From NCBI RefSeq assembly GCF_050717535.1, contig NZ_JBOITM010000067.1:62001-126000 (forward strand): DNA of 64,000 bases, given 5' to 3'. A program made the translations under genes and the position numbers. Below, piece after piece: positions 17,667 through 26,064 of this stretch. The DNA is from Clostridium_AD sp050717535. Its GTDB lineage: Bacteria > Bacillota > Clostridia > Clostridiales > Clostridiaceae. How positions within the stretch are numbered: the first letter of the stretch is position 1; each line of letters begins with the position of its first letter. The notes beneath the pieces were generated by a model. That model searched no databases, was not told the origin of the DNA, and saw only the letters and a program-made list of their open reading frames with translations.

Positions 17667-18728
17667 ATGGTGCTTACTACTGATAGTTTATTAATTATAA
17701 TGTCTGTACTAACAGTAATTATTTTAATTTTAATATTTATAACAGGCGATAATAAGAAACCTTATATTTCTAGAGAATTTTATTCTCTTGGAACTTTAAA
17801 TGAATTAAAAGTATATGGAAAAAATGCAGAAAAGGCTATTAGAGAATCAATTGAAAAGCTCTGTGAAATAGATAATAAAATGTCAGTATTTAAAGAGCAG
17901 AGCGAAATCTCAAAAATAAACAAACATGCCGGCAATCAGCCACAGATAGTTAGTGAGGATACTTATTATGTTATTCAAAAGGCTATAAAATACTGTTGCA
18001 TTTCAAAAGGAGCATTTGATATAACAATTAGACCAATAGTTGAATTATGGGGTATTGGAAAAAAGGATGCAAGGATTCCAAGCAGTAATGAAGTTAAAGA
18101 GAAACTCAAAGTTGTAAATTACAAGGATATAGTTTTAGAAAAAAACACTAGCTCAATATTCTTAAAGAAGAAAAATCAGGAAATTGACGTTGGAGGTATC
18201 GCAAAAGGTTTTGCAGCAGATGAAGTAAAAAATGTCTTAATGAAAAATGGTATTAAAAGTGCTCTCATAAATCTTGGCGGAAATATATTGGCTCTTGGTA
18301 AAAAAAAGGATGGAACACCTTGGGGTGTTGGTATTCAAAATCCATTTAAAACACGTGGTGAATTTGCCTTAAGCATAAATGTAATTAATAAAGCAGTGGT
18401 TACTTCCGGTAATTATGAAAGATATTTTGAAGAGGATGGTAAAAGATTTCATCATATAATAGATCCAATTACCGGGTTCCCATCAGAAAGTGATATTGTC
18501 AGTGCTACAGTAATTTCTGATAACTCTATTGACGGTGATGGATTATCTACAGGTGTGTATATTATGGGGACACAGAAGGCTATTAAATTAATAGAGGAAA
18601 TAGAGGGTGTAGATGCCATATTTATAACTAAAAATAAAGATATTTATGTTACGTCAGGCATTAGAGAAAATATTACACTTAATAATAAGGAATTTACGTT
18701 TAAAAATATGGTTTTTAAGGGGATATAA
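17667..18728 (+). CDS. apbE: FAD:protein FMN transferase (ApbE family)
   Basis: Moves FMN from FAD onto a Thr/Ser of flavoprotein targets outside the membrane. The 353-residue protein begins with a hydrophobic anchor (about 5-27) and keeps the family motifs: EISKINKHAG, FDITIRPIVELW, DVGGIAKGFAADE (near 179-191), INLGGNI, and HHIIDPITGFPS near 263-274. ATG at 17667 has GGGAGGG upstream; an earlier in-frame TTG at 17646 overlaps that site and is less likely. The target is almost surely the next gene, which starts 2 bp after this stop and carries two flavinylation sites. Confidence 0.93.
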   Translation: MVLTTDSLLIIMSVLTVIILILIFITGDNKKPYISREFYSLGTLNELKVYGKNAEKAIRESIEKLCEIDNKMSVFKEQSEISKINKHAGNQPQIVSEDTYYVIQKAIKYCCISKGAFDITIRPIVELWGIGKKDARIPSSNEVKEKLKVVNYKDIVLEKNTSSIFLKKKNQEIDVGGIAKGFAADEVKNVLMKNGIKSALINLGGNILALGKKKDGTPWGVGIQNPFKTRGEFALSINVINKAVVTSGNYERYFEEDGKRFHHIIDPITGFPSESDIVSATVISDNSIDGDGLSTGVYIMGTQKAIKLIEEIEGVDAIFITKNKDIYVTSGIRENITLNNKEFTFKNMVFKGI

Positions 18729-18730
18729 AG

Positions 18731-20356
18731 ATGAAAAAGAAAATACAAAAAATACAAATATTTAGACTGATAACACAACTTATTCTATTTGTTTTATCGC
18801 CGGGCTTATTTATATTAGCCTTTTCAGGACTTAAAAGTATTTATGAAATGATTATTAAAGGTGACTTTAATCTTATTGCAGCCTTTCCTAGTTTAATTGA
18901 ATTCATAACAGCAATTGTTATAACTATTGTGCTTGGTAGATTTTTCTGCGGCTGGATTTGTGCTTTTGGAACCTATAATGATTTACTTCATTTGCTATCT
19001 AAAAATGTATTTAAAATTAACTTTAAAGTAGATAAAAAGGTAGATGCTGCTCTAAAATACGTAAAATATATAGTGTTATTATTACTTGTAATTGTTGTAT
19101 GGACCATGGGAAGCAAAGTTTTGGATACAAGTAGTCCTTGGGATGCTTTTGCGCAAATAACGAATTTTCCACAGGTATTATCCGATTATACTATAGGAGT
19201 TATATTATTAATTCTAATATCTATAGGAGCGTTTTTCGTAGAGAGATTTTTCTGCAGATATTTATGTCCTTTAGGAGCTGTTTTTAATATATTTTCTAGA
19301 ATAGGTATATTAAAGATTAAAAAGCCAACTGATAAATGTGGAAGTTGTAGATTGTGTACAAATAATTGTTCAATGGGGTTATCACTTTATGAAGTTGAAA
19401 GTGTGCGTGGTGGAGATTGTATTAACTGTTTTAAATGCATTGAAACGTGCCCTAGAAATAATACTAAGGTAAATGTTCTTGGAGAAAATATAAATCCTGA
19501 ACTTGCTAGTTCTTTAGCGATAGCTGCTATGGTAGGCCTTTATACTGTTAATAATTTAGGGGGAGCTGCATTAGCTCAAAGTGGATTAAGTACAGCAACT
19601 AGTACCAACGAAAGTATTAGTACAAATAGCGCCTCTCAAAAATATACTGATGGAACTTATACAGGTAGCGGTACGGGGTTTAAAGGTGGTACAACTGAAA
19701 TCTCAGTTACAATAAAAGATAATATAATTACTAATGTTGAAACAGTATCAAATGAAGATACTCCAAATTTTTATGATAGGGTTGAAAGTGAAATGATTTC
19801 TGAAATAATTTCAGCTCAATCAACCACCGTAGATACAGTATCAGGAGCTACATATAGCTGTGAAGGAATTATTAGTGCAGCTCAGGATGCGTTAAGTAAA
19901 GCAGAAACAAGTTCATCACAGAGTACAACTTCTACAAGTACAACTGAAAGTTCTGAAGAGTCAATTACTAATAATACAATTGACACTTCTGAAGATTCAA
20001 CTTCTAATAATGCAGCTGATAGTTCTGAAGAATCAAGTACTACTAGCATAAGTGACAGCGACAGCTCAACTGCAATAAATCAAAACAATTATAAGGATGG
20101 AACCTATATAGGAACTGGTTCCGGTTTTAAAGGTGGTACAACTGAAATCTCAGTTACAATAAAAAACAATACAATTACTAATGTTAAAACAGTATCAAAT
20201 GAAGATACTCCAAGATTTTATGAAAGGGTTGAAAGTGGAATAATTTCAGAAATAATTTCAACTCAATCCACTTCAGTAGACACAATATCAGGAGCTACTT
20301 ATAGCTGTGAAGGAATTATTAGTGCAGCTCAGGATGCGTTAAGTAAGGCTAAATAA
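18731..20356 (+). CDS. NapH-like 4Fe-4S membrane protein with two C-terminal FMN-binding domains
   Basis: A 541-residue electron carrier. About four membrane helices (residues 10-30, 52-75, 105-125, 140-165) carry the NapH-type motifs FFCGWICAFGTY and FFCRYLCPLGAVF. Two 4Fe-4S clusters follow (CGSCRLCTNNCSMG and CINCFKCIETCPRNN, about 198-245), then another helix near 255-280. Outside lie two FMN-binding domains of about 90 residues, each ending with the flavin site SGATYS (near 380 and 520), joined by a Ser/Thr/Glu linker of about 65 residues. The two domains are about 85 percent identical by eye. Together with ApbE this forms an electron path from the membrane to covalent flavins outside the cell. 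Confidence 0.88.
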   Translation: MKKKIQKIQIFRLITQLILFVLSPGLFILAFSGLKSIYEMIIKGDFNLIAAFPSLIEFITAIVITIVLGRFFCGWICAFGTYNDLLHLLSKNVFKINFKVDKKVDAALKYVKYIVLLLLVIVVWTMGSKVLDTSSPWDAFAQITNFPQVLSDYTIGVILLILISIGAFFVERFFCRYLCPLGAVFNIFSRIGILKIKKPTDKCGSCRLCTNNCSMGLSLYEVESVRGGDCINCFKCIETCPRNNTKVNVLGENINPELASSLAIAAMVGLYTVNNLGGAALAQSGLSTATSTNESISTNSASQKYTDGTYTGSGTGFKGGTTEISVTIKDNIITNVETVSNEDTPNFYDRVESEMISEIISAQSTTVDTVSGATYSCEGIISAAQDALSKAETSSSQSTTSTSTTESSEESITNNTIDTSEDSTSNNAADSSEESSTTSISDSDSSTAINQNNYKDGTYIGTGSGFKGGTTEISVTIKNNTITNVKTVSNEDTPRFYERVESGIISEIISTQSTSVDTISGATYSCEGIISAAQDALSKAK

Positions 20357-20360
20357 TAGG

Positions 20361-21554
20361 TTAATTTAAACGATCTATATTACTGATATTGTTAGTATCT
20401 AAATCTGACTCAGTATGATTTTCTATGCCTGAAATATTAGTATTGCTTTGAGGGATTGTTATCTTATCAACATCACCCTTCAAAATATCTACAATAGGAG
20501 ATTGTATTGTATCGCTTACTGATTTTTCAAAATTATCATCTGGATATGTAATAACTGGACTATCTGTAACTTGATTACCACCACTTATTATCTTTTGTTT
20601 AGGTGCAATGTCTGTGTTGGCAATGTCTATATTTACTATGCTTTTACAATAAACTACAGCCGGAGAGTAATCTTTAATTTGATTAGTTTCTAAATTTAAC
20701 TCAATTAAGTTATCTAATTCCTTTATAGGGTCTATGTTACTCATTTGATTAGTAGCTAAATCTAAACTAGTCAAGTTGGTTAAACCTTTTAAGGAATCTA
20801 TATTATTCATCTGATTAGTAGCTAAATCTAAATCAATTAAGTTAGTTAAACCCTTTAAAGATTCTATATTGCTGATTTGATTAGTGGCTAAATCTAGATT
20901 AGTCAAGTTAGTAAGTCCTTTTAAAGGCTCTATGTTACTCATTTGATTTGTAGCTAAATCCAAATTAGTCAACTTAGTTAGATTTTTTAACGATTCTATG
21001 TTACTCATTTTATTAGCAGCTAGATTCAAATTAGTCAAGTTAGTCAAACCTTTTAAAGGCTCAATGTCACTCATCTGATTAGTACCTAAATCTAAATTAG
21101 TTAAGTTAGTTAAATTTTTCAAAGGTTCTATGTTGCTTATTTGGTTAGTAGCTAAATTTAAATTAGTCAAGCTAGTTAAATCTTTTAAAGGACCTACGTT
21201 GCTGATTTGATTATTACCTAAATCTAACGAGGACAAATTAGTTAAATGCTCTATACCTGAAAGATTCGCAATATGTTTGCCCTCAGTGTTTTGAAGTTTT
21301 GTTATCTTATCAACATCATCCTTTAAAATATCTCCAGTGGGGCATTGTATTTCCTCTCTTATTGTTTGTTCTAAATTCTTATCTGGGAATGTAATAACTG
21401 TACTCTCCGTAACCTGTACACTTATTGATGTTTGCTGCGTAGTATTATTTAAAGGTACAATTTTTGCAGAACTACAACCAACAATACTAATACTAAATAA
21501 AAAAATAGTAATGGTATTTAGACACTTGAATTTAATATGTAATGCATTTATCAT
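20361..21554 (-). CDS. Leucine-rich-repeat lipoprotein (internalin-like)
   Basis: A 397-residue surface protein. The lipobox SIVGC (Cys near 27) predicts a lipid anchor. After a cap region (ITFPDKNLEQTIREEIQCP, about 54-72), about ten 22-residue LRRs with the LTNLTNLDLATNQMSNIEPL pattern fill residues 95-320. At about 335 a second cap begins (VITYPDDNFEKSV) with DILKGDVDKI as in the first, but it ends after one damaged repeat at the stop. Such proteins bind other surface molecules. GGAGGATC precedes the ATG. The gene converges on the FMN/Fe-S gene with only 4 bp between the stops and no clear terminator. Confidence 0.88.
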   Translation of the reverse strand: MINALHIKFKCLNTITIFLFSISIVGCSSAKIVPLNNTTQQTSISVQVTESTVITFPDKNLEQTIREEIQCPTGDILKDDVDKITKLQNTEGKHIANLSGIEHLTNLSSLDLGNNQISNVGPLKDLTSLTNLNLATNQISNIEPLKNLTNLTNLDLGTNQMSDIEPLKGLTNLTNLNLAANKMSNIESLKNLTKLTNLDLATNQMSNIEPLKGLTNLTNLDLATNQISNIESLKGLTNLIDLDLATNQMNNIDSLKGLTNLTSLDLATNQMSNIDPIKELDNLIELNLETNQIKDYSPAVVYCKSIVNIDIANTDIAPKQKIISGGNQVTDSPVITYPDDNFEKSVSDTIQSPIVDILKGDVDKITIPQSNTNISGIENHTESDLDTNNISNIDRLN

Positions 21555-21625
21555 ACTCGTGATCCTCCATTTATAGTAACATATTCACTTTTAACGTTAT
21601 TAGTGTATATTAAGCTTATAAGCAA

Positions 21626-23083
21626 TTAGGAATAAACATCTGAAAGTTCTACTTTTATACTTTCATCTTCACTTTTTACTTTGCTATTATATAGATTATT
21701 TTCCCCAATTACCTTGGCTGAAGGTAGTGAAACGATAAACTTACTTCCTTTTCCAAATTCACTTTCAGCACATATACTACCACCATGTAACTCTACAATA
21801 GACTTAACTAAACTTAAGCCAATACCTGTGCCTTCTACATTTCTTGATAGCGATTTGTCTACTTGTTTAAATCTATCAAATATTATATCTAAGTTCTTTT
21901 TTTCAATACCGATTCCATCATCCTTAACGGATATTTCAACAAACTCATTTTTATCAACAACTTCTACAAATATTTCATCCCCAACCTTTGAAAATTTTAT
22001 GGCATTTGATATAAGATTTAATAATATTCTTTGTATCATTTCGGGGTCACAAGCAATAATTTTTTCTTCTGTATCTGTATCAAAGACAATATGTAAACCT
22101 TTGCTATCAGTAAAATCAGTTACGGACATCACTATGTCCTCTACAACTTCCACTATATTGTTATTGGATAAGTTTAATTTGAAAAATCCTGCTTGAATTT
22201 TTGATGAATCAACTATATTATTTATAAGTTTTGATAACCTATAAGAATTTAGTTTCATTGAGTCAAGATATTTAATTATTGTGTCTTTGCGCTGGTCTAA
22301 TGAACCATTATTGCAATACATTTGAAATAGTTGTATAGCTGAAGAAATTACATTTAATGGTGTTTTAAGTTCATGTGAAATGTTTGCAGTAAATTCTTCA
22401 TGTGATATAAGTAATTTTTGTAATTCTTTATTGATTTCATTTTTTTTCTTAACTTCTTCATAGGTGTAATTCCATATATACCTAACAAAGAGAAGATTAC
22501 ACACAACAAGTATAAAACCTAAGAAGGCTAATAGGCATCGTTGAATTATTTGAGTATTTGCAACTTTGTTACGAGATATATTTACCTCTAAATTAATTTT
22601 GTTTATCAGTAGATTATCAGTGACTCTAAACTTATCAACTAAATTTTTACCTTTAATTAAGTTGGATTTTGCCTGAGCTGAGTTTCCATTATCAACTAAG
22701 GATATTTGATCTTTAAAAAATGCTTCGATGGATTTCATCTGAGCATCAAGTTGATTAGCAGTGTCCATTCCTACTGCCGTATGTTTCAAATTACCAAGAG
22801 AATTGTAATATCCTTGCAATTGATTGTGTCCTAAATAATATGGCTCTAAAAAACTTTTGTCTTCTGAAATAATATAAGCCCTTATACCTGTTTCTTGGTT
22901 AATTAATGATGTTAGAATTTCTGTTGAAAATGTTTTTGCTGGAAGTATTTTTTTTATAATAAAATCAGACTCTATACATACTTTATTCATACTATAAATA
23001 CTAAATAATATTATAACTAGTGATAAACAAGCAATAGAAAAATACCCCAATACCATAGTTCGTCTACTTTTATTTTTACACAT
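21626..23083 (-). CDS. Sensor histidine kinase with CHASE3 domain
   Basis: A 485-residue membrane kinase: helix near 12-32, extracellular CHASE3 domain about 38-175 (LTSLINQETGIRAYIISED), helix near 183-203, dimerisation/phospho-acceptor domain with FTANISHELKTPLN (His near 238), and ATPase domain with N-box NLISNAIKFSK, G1 VKDDGIGIE, F-box FDRFKQ and G2 GTGIGLSLVK. No response regulator is next to it, so it is an orphan in this window. It is transcribed away from the TudS-like gene, with a 20-bp tandem repeat in the shared upstream region. Confidence 0.92.
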   Translation of the reverse strand: MCKNKSRRTMVLGYFSIACLSLVIILFSIYSMNKVCIESDFIIKKILPAKTFSTEILTSLINQETGIRAYIISEDKSFLEPYYLGHNQLQGYYNSLGNLKHTAVGMDTANQLDAQMKSIEAFFKDQISLVDNGNSAQAKSNLIKGKNLVDKFRVTDNLLINKINLEVNISRNKVANTQIIQRCLLAFLGFILVVCNLLFVRYIWNYTYEEVKKKNEINKELQKLLISHEEFTANISHELKTPLNVISSAIQLFQMYCNNGSLDQRKDTIIKYLDSMKLNSYRLSKLINNIVDSSKIQAGFFKLNLSNNNIVEVVEDIVMSVTDFTDSKGLHIVFDTDTEEKIIACDPEMIQRILLNLISNAIKFSKVGDEIFVEVVDKNEFVEISVKDDGIGIEKKNLDIIFDRFKQVDKSLSRNVEGTGIGLSLVKSIVELHGGSICAESEFGKGSKFIVSLPSAKVIGENNLYNSKVKSEDESIKVELSDVYS

Positions 23084-23160
23084 AATAATTAACCTCGATT
23101 CTCAAAAAACTTCTATTATAATTTGATTGTATTTTAATTTTAATACAACTATCCTTTCTA

Positions 23161-23200
23161 ACATAATACCACAATATATTACATAATACTGCAATATGTT
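23161..23200. repeat. 20-bp tandem direct repeat between divergent genes
   Basis: ACATAATACCACAATATATT is followed at once by ACATAATACTGCAATATGTT (17 of 20 identical) and the first bases of a third unit (ACAT). A 20-bp period is two helical turns, so proteins bound to each unit would face the same side. Possible regulator site for the kinase gene (start 23083) or the gene at 23415. Confidence 0.5.
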
Positions 23201-23414
23201 ACATTTCATTATAATAGATAGAATTAATTTATACATAAATTAACGGTGAGCTTATTAATTACTTTGGAAAATAAGCATTTTACCTTATAGTTATTTTCTA
23301 TCGCTGCTGCCATATCTATTAGCATTTTGAATTTTTAATGATAAATAGAATGTGGTATATTTAGATTTAATGTAATAAATTAAAATGTAATTTAATATAT
23401 ATGGAGGGAAAATA

Positions 23415-23966
23415 ATGGATAAAAAGAAAATCGTTTTTGTAAGTCATTGTGTGTTAAATACTGCATCAAAGGTCGTTTATTATAATAGAAAAGATATTAC
23501 GGAAGAAGAAATGGACAGAAAAAAATTTTTATGTGAAGCAATTAAAGAGGATATACATTTTGTTCAGTTACCTTGTCCGGAATTTAAAATGTATGGTTCT
23601 AATCGTTGGGGTCATACAAAAGACCAATTTGATAATCCTTTTTTTAGAGATAACTGCAGAAAAATGTTAGAGCCCATCATATTACAGATGAAGGAATATG
23701 TAAATGAGACAGACAAATTCGAAGTCCTTGGTATTATCGGCATTGAAGGAAGTCCGAGTTGTGGAGTGAACATTACTTGCTGTGGTAAATGGGGAGGAGA
23801 GTTTTCTGGATTAGAGGACATTAATGAAGTAATACAAAGGGTTAATGTAAAAAGTGAAAAAGGTGTTTTTATGGAAGTATTAGAAGAAATGATGAAGAAA
23901 AATGAAATATATTTACGGATGGTAGGGCTAAAGGATGCATTGCAGAAAATAATTGGAATCGATTAG
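23415..23966 (+). CDS. TudS-related (DUF523-like) putative desulfidase, CD3072 type
   Basis: A 183-residue soluble protein. The N-terminal VSHCVLNTASK, middle QLPCPEFKMYG and GIEGSPSCGV segments carry the three cysteines that would hold an Fe-S cluster as in the thiouracil desulfidase TudS and DUF523 proteins. Further cysteines occur at CCGKWGGEF. The exact substrate is unknown. The ATG follows ATGGAGGGAAAATA. The ATPase of a sugar-type ABC importer starts 12 bp after its stop, so the gene leads an import operon; its product may act on an imported thio-compound, which is an inference from context only. Confidence 0.75.
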   Translation: MDKKKIVFVSHCVLNTASKVVYYNRKDITEEEMDRKKFLCEAIKEDIHFVQLPCPEFKMYGSNRWGHTKDQFDNPFFRDNCRKMLEPIILQMKEYVNETDKFEVLGIIGIEGSPSCGVNITCCGKWGGEFSGLEDINEVIQRVNVKSEKGVFMEVLEEMMKKNEIYLRMVGLKDALQKIIGID

Positions 23967-23978
23967 AGGAGCAAACCC

Positions 23979-25022
23979 ATGAAAATACGATTAGAAAATA
24001 TATCAAAACAATATAAAGACGTGCTGGCGGTTAACGGGTTAAATATTGATATTGAGGATGGAAGCTTAGTATGCCTTTTAGGACCAAGTGGTTGTGGTAA
24101 AAGTACAACATTGGCTATGATTGCGGGATTAGATAAGCCCACAGCAGGCAATATATATTTTGATGGAGTAAACGTGAATGATGTAGAGGCAGAGCTTAGG
24201 GATATTGGAATGGTGTTTCAGGATTATGCACTTTATCCTCATATGACGGTTATGGAAAATATCGAATTTCCATTAAAGATGCGTAAGTGGAAAAAGAAGT
24301 GCCGAGTAGATAAGGTTCTAGAAGTAGTTAAGATTTTGCAAATTGAAGAGTTATTAAACCGTAGGCCTTCCAAATTATCTGGAGGTCAACAACAACGTGT
24401 GGCAATTGCAAGAGCCTTAGTAAAAGATCCTAAAATACTATTACTTGACGAACCACTATCCAATCTAGATGCAAGACTTCGTATTGAGCTTAGAGATGAA
24501 ATTAGGAGTTTACAACGAAAACTAAAGATTACAACTATATTTGTTACCCATGACCAAGAAGAGGCCCTTAGCATTTCAGATAAGATTTTGTTGTTAGATA
24601 AGGGCAACTTACAGCAGTATTCATCACCAAAACAAATGTATATGGAACCCAAGAACAGATTTGTAGCAGGTTTCTTAGGTAATCCACCAATGAATTTTAT
24701 AAATGGTATGTTAGTGGAGAAAAAGGTCTTCATAACACTAGTTGATAAAAAACGTGAGATACAAGCAGATTATATTTATAATTCTAAAAACTATGTCAGC
24801 GGTAACCACCTATTAGGAATTCGACCAGAGGATTTAATTTTATGTGAGGATAAGAGTGATTTATCTGGAATAATTGTAAGTATGCAACCTCTTGGGAAAG
24901 AGGTACATATTAAATTTTCAGTAGAGAATATAATTTTAACCGCTTGTGTAAGTTGGGATAATAATTATGATATTGGTGACCATGTAGATTTTACGATAAA
25001 ACGTGTACATATATTTAAATAA
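23979..25022 (+). CDS. ABC importer ATP-binding protein, MalK/UgpC type
   Basis: A 347-residue ATPase with Walker A GPSGCGKST (near 36), Q-loop FQDYALYPHMTV, signature LSGGQQQRVAIARAL, Walker B LLLDEPLSNLDARL and switch TTIFVTHDQEEAL. The C-terminal OB-like domain (about 245-347, with GIRPEDL) is typical of carbohydrate importers. It is 12 bp behind the TudS-like gene and followed after 59 bp by the first permease. The second permease is only a fragment and no binding protein is present, so this importer is probably dead in this strain, or uses parts encoded elsewhere. Confidence 0.9.
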   Translation: MKIRLENISKQYKDVLAVNGLNIDIEDGSLVCLLGPSGCGKSTTLAMIAGLDKPTAGNIYFDGVNVNDVEAELRDIGMVFQDYALYPHMTVMENIEFPLKMRKWKKKCRVDKVLEVVKILQIEELLNRRPSKLSGGQQQRVAIARALVKDPKILLLDEPLSNLDARLRIELRDEIRSLQRKLKITTIFVTHDQEEALSISDKILLLDKGNLQQYSSPKQMYMEPKNRFVAGFLGNPPMNFINGMLVEKKVFITLVDKKREIQADYIYNSKNYVSGNHLLGIRPEDLILCEDKSDLSGIIVSMQPLGKEVHIKFSVENIILTACVSWDNNYDIGDHVDFTIKRVHIFK

Positions 25023-25081
25023 AAGACTCTAAATATTTATTGGTGGTTGTATATAGTATCTAAATTCAAGGAGTGTGTAAT

Positions 25082-25975
25082 ATGAAAAAATTCAATTTGA
25101 AAAAGAATAATAATATGAGAGCACTTCTTTATCTTATGCCAGCCTTAGTTATAATTGGGGTATTTCAGTTTTATCCTATTTTCAAGTCTTTTACCATGGG
25201 ATTTTACACAAAGTTTGACTATTTAACAGATACAGTATACAAAACAGGTTTAGACAATTTCATTTATGTTCTAAAGGATCCAGACTTTCATTTGGCACTT
25301 AGAAATACTTGTATTTTTGCGTTTTTCGCCGCTCCACTTGGAATTATTGTAGCATTAATTATTGCATTGATATTAAATACAAATATTAGATTTAAAAAGT
25401 TTTTTCTAAGTGCATATTTCTTGCCATTTGTTACCTCAACAACAGCTGTATCAATTGTATGGCGATGGATGCTTAATAAAGATTATGGACTTGCAAATGC
25501 ATTTTTAGGTATGTTTGGTATGGCTAAGATAAGTTGGCTTACAGATGCTAATATGACTATACCTATTTTAGTAGCCTTAAGTATATGGAAGGGTCTTGGT
25601 TATAAAATTATTATTATTTTAGCTGGGCTTCAAAGTGTGGATAAACGTTACGAGTTGGCTTCTAGAATGGACGGAGCCTCTAAATTACACAGAATATGGA
25701 ATATTACCATTCCTATTATAAAGCCTACTATGGTATTTCTATCTATTACATCAATTATTGGTGCCTTTAAATTATTTGATGAGGTTTATATTTTATATAG
25801 CCAGAAGCCTGGACCATTACAAAGTGGTTTGACCATAGTTTATTATATTTTTGATAAATTTTATCGCCACTGGGAATTTGCAACAGCATCGGCGGCTGCA
25901 TTTATTTTATTTATTATGATATTAATACTAACTATTATTCAGTTTGTATTTACAAGAACGGGTAAGGAGGAATAG
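25082..25975 (+). CDS. Sugar-type ABC importer permease (MalF/UgpA type)
   Basis: A 297-residue membrane protein with six hydrophobic segments (about 15-35, 70-95, 107-130, 158-180, 208-228, 265-288). The cytoplasmic EAA loop SRMDGASKLHRIWNITIPII near 195-215 contacts the ATPase. ATG at 25082 follows AAGGAG at 8 bp; a GTG at 25073 overlaps that site. The stop is 2 bp before the ATG of the partner permease, which is broken after 28 codons. Confidence 0.88.
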   Translation: MKKFNLKKNNNMRALLYLMPALVIIGVFQFYPIFKSFTMGFYTKFDYLTDTVYKTGLDNFIYVLKDPDFHLALRNTCIFAFFAAPLGIIVALIIALILNTNIRFKKFFLSAYFLPFVTSTTAVSIVWRWMLNKDYGLANAFLGMFGMAKISWLTDANMTIPILVALSIWKGLGYKIIIILAGLQSVDKRYELASRMDGASKLHRIWNITIPIIKPTMVFLSITSIIGAFKLFDEVYILYSQKPGPLQSGLTIVYYIFDKFYRHWEFATASAAAFILFIMILILTIIQFVFTRTGKEE

Positions 25976-25977
25976 AT

Positions 25978-26064
25978 ATGAAACCTATTAAATTACAAAA
26001 CAAAAAAATGTCATTGGTTAATATCTTATTTTATTTTATTTTGCTTGTTGGGGCGGGATTTTAA
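25978..26064 (+). pseudogene. 5' fragment of the second sugar permease (MalG/UgpE type)
   Basis: ATG at 25978 behind TAAGGAGGAATAG opens a frame of 28 codons (MKPIKLQNKKMSLVNILFYF...) that ends in TAA at 26062. The N-terminus and first membrane helix look like a MalG-type permease, and its place right after the MalF-type gene fits. Homology ends near 26050, where the sequence changes to the middle of an unrelated ABC ATPase. About 250 residues of the permease are missing, as is any downstream binding protein. Confidence 0.75.

Noticed and set aside
20700..21250. Regular repeats suggesting a CRISPR-like array
   Set aside because: The 66-bp period equals 22 codons and translates into leucine-rich repeats without unique spacers, so it is coding.
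23224..23325. Minus-strand ORF of 34 codons (MLIDMAAAIENNYKVKCLFS...)
   Set aside because: Protein-like at first sight, but no ribosome site or recognisable family; it lies in a promoter region.
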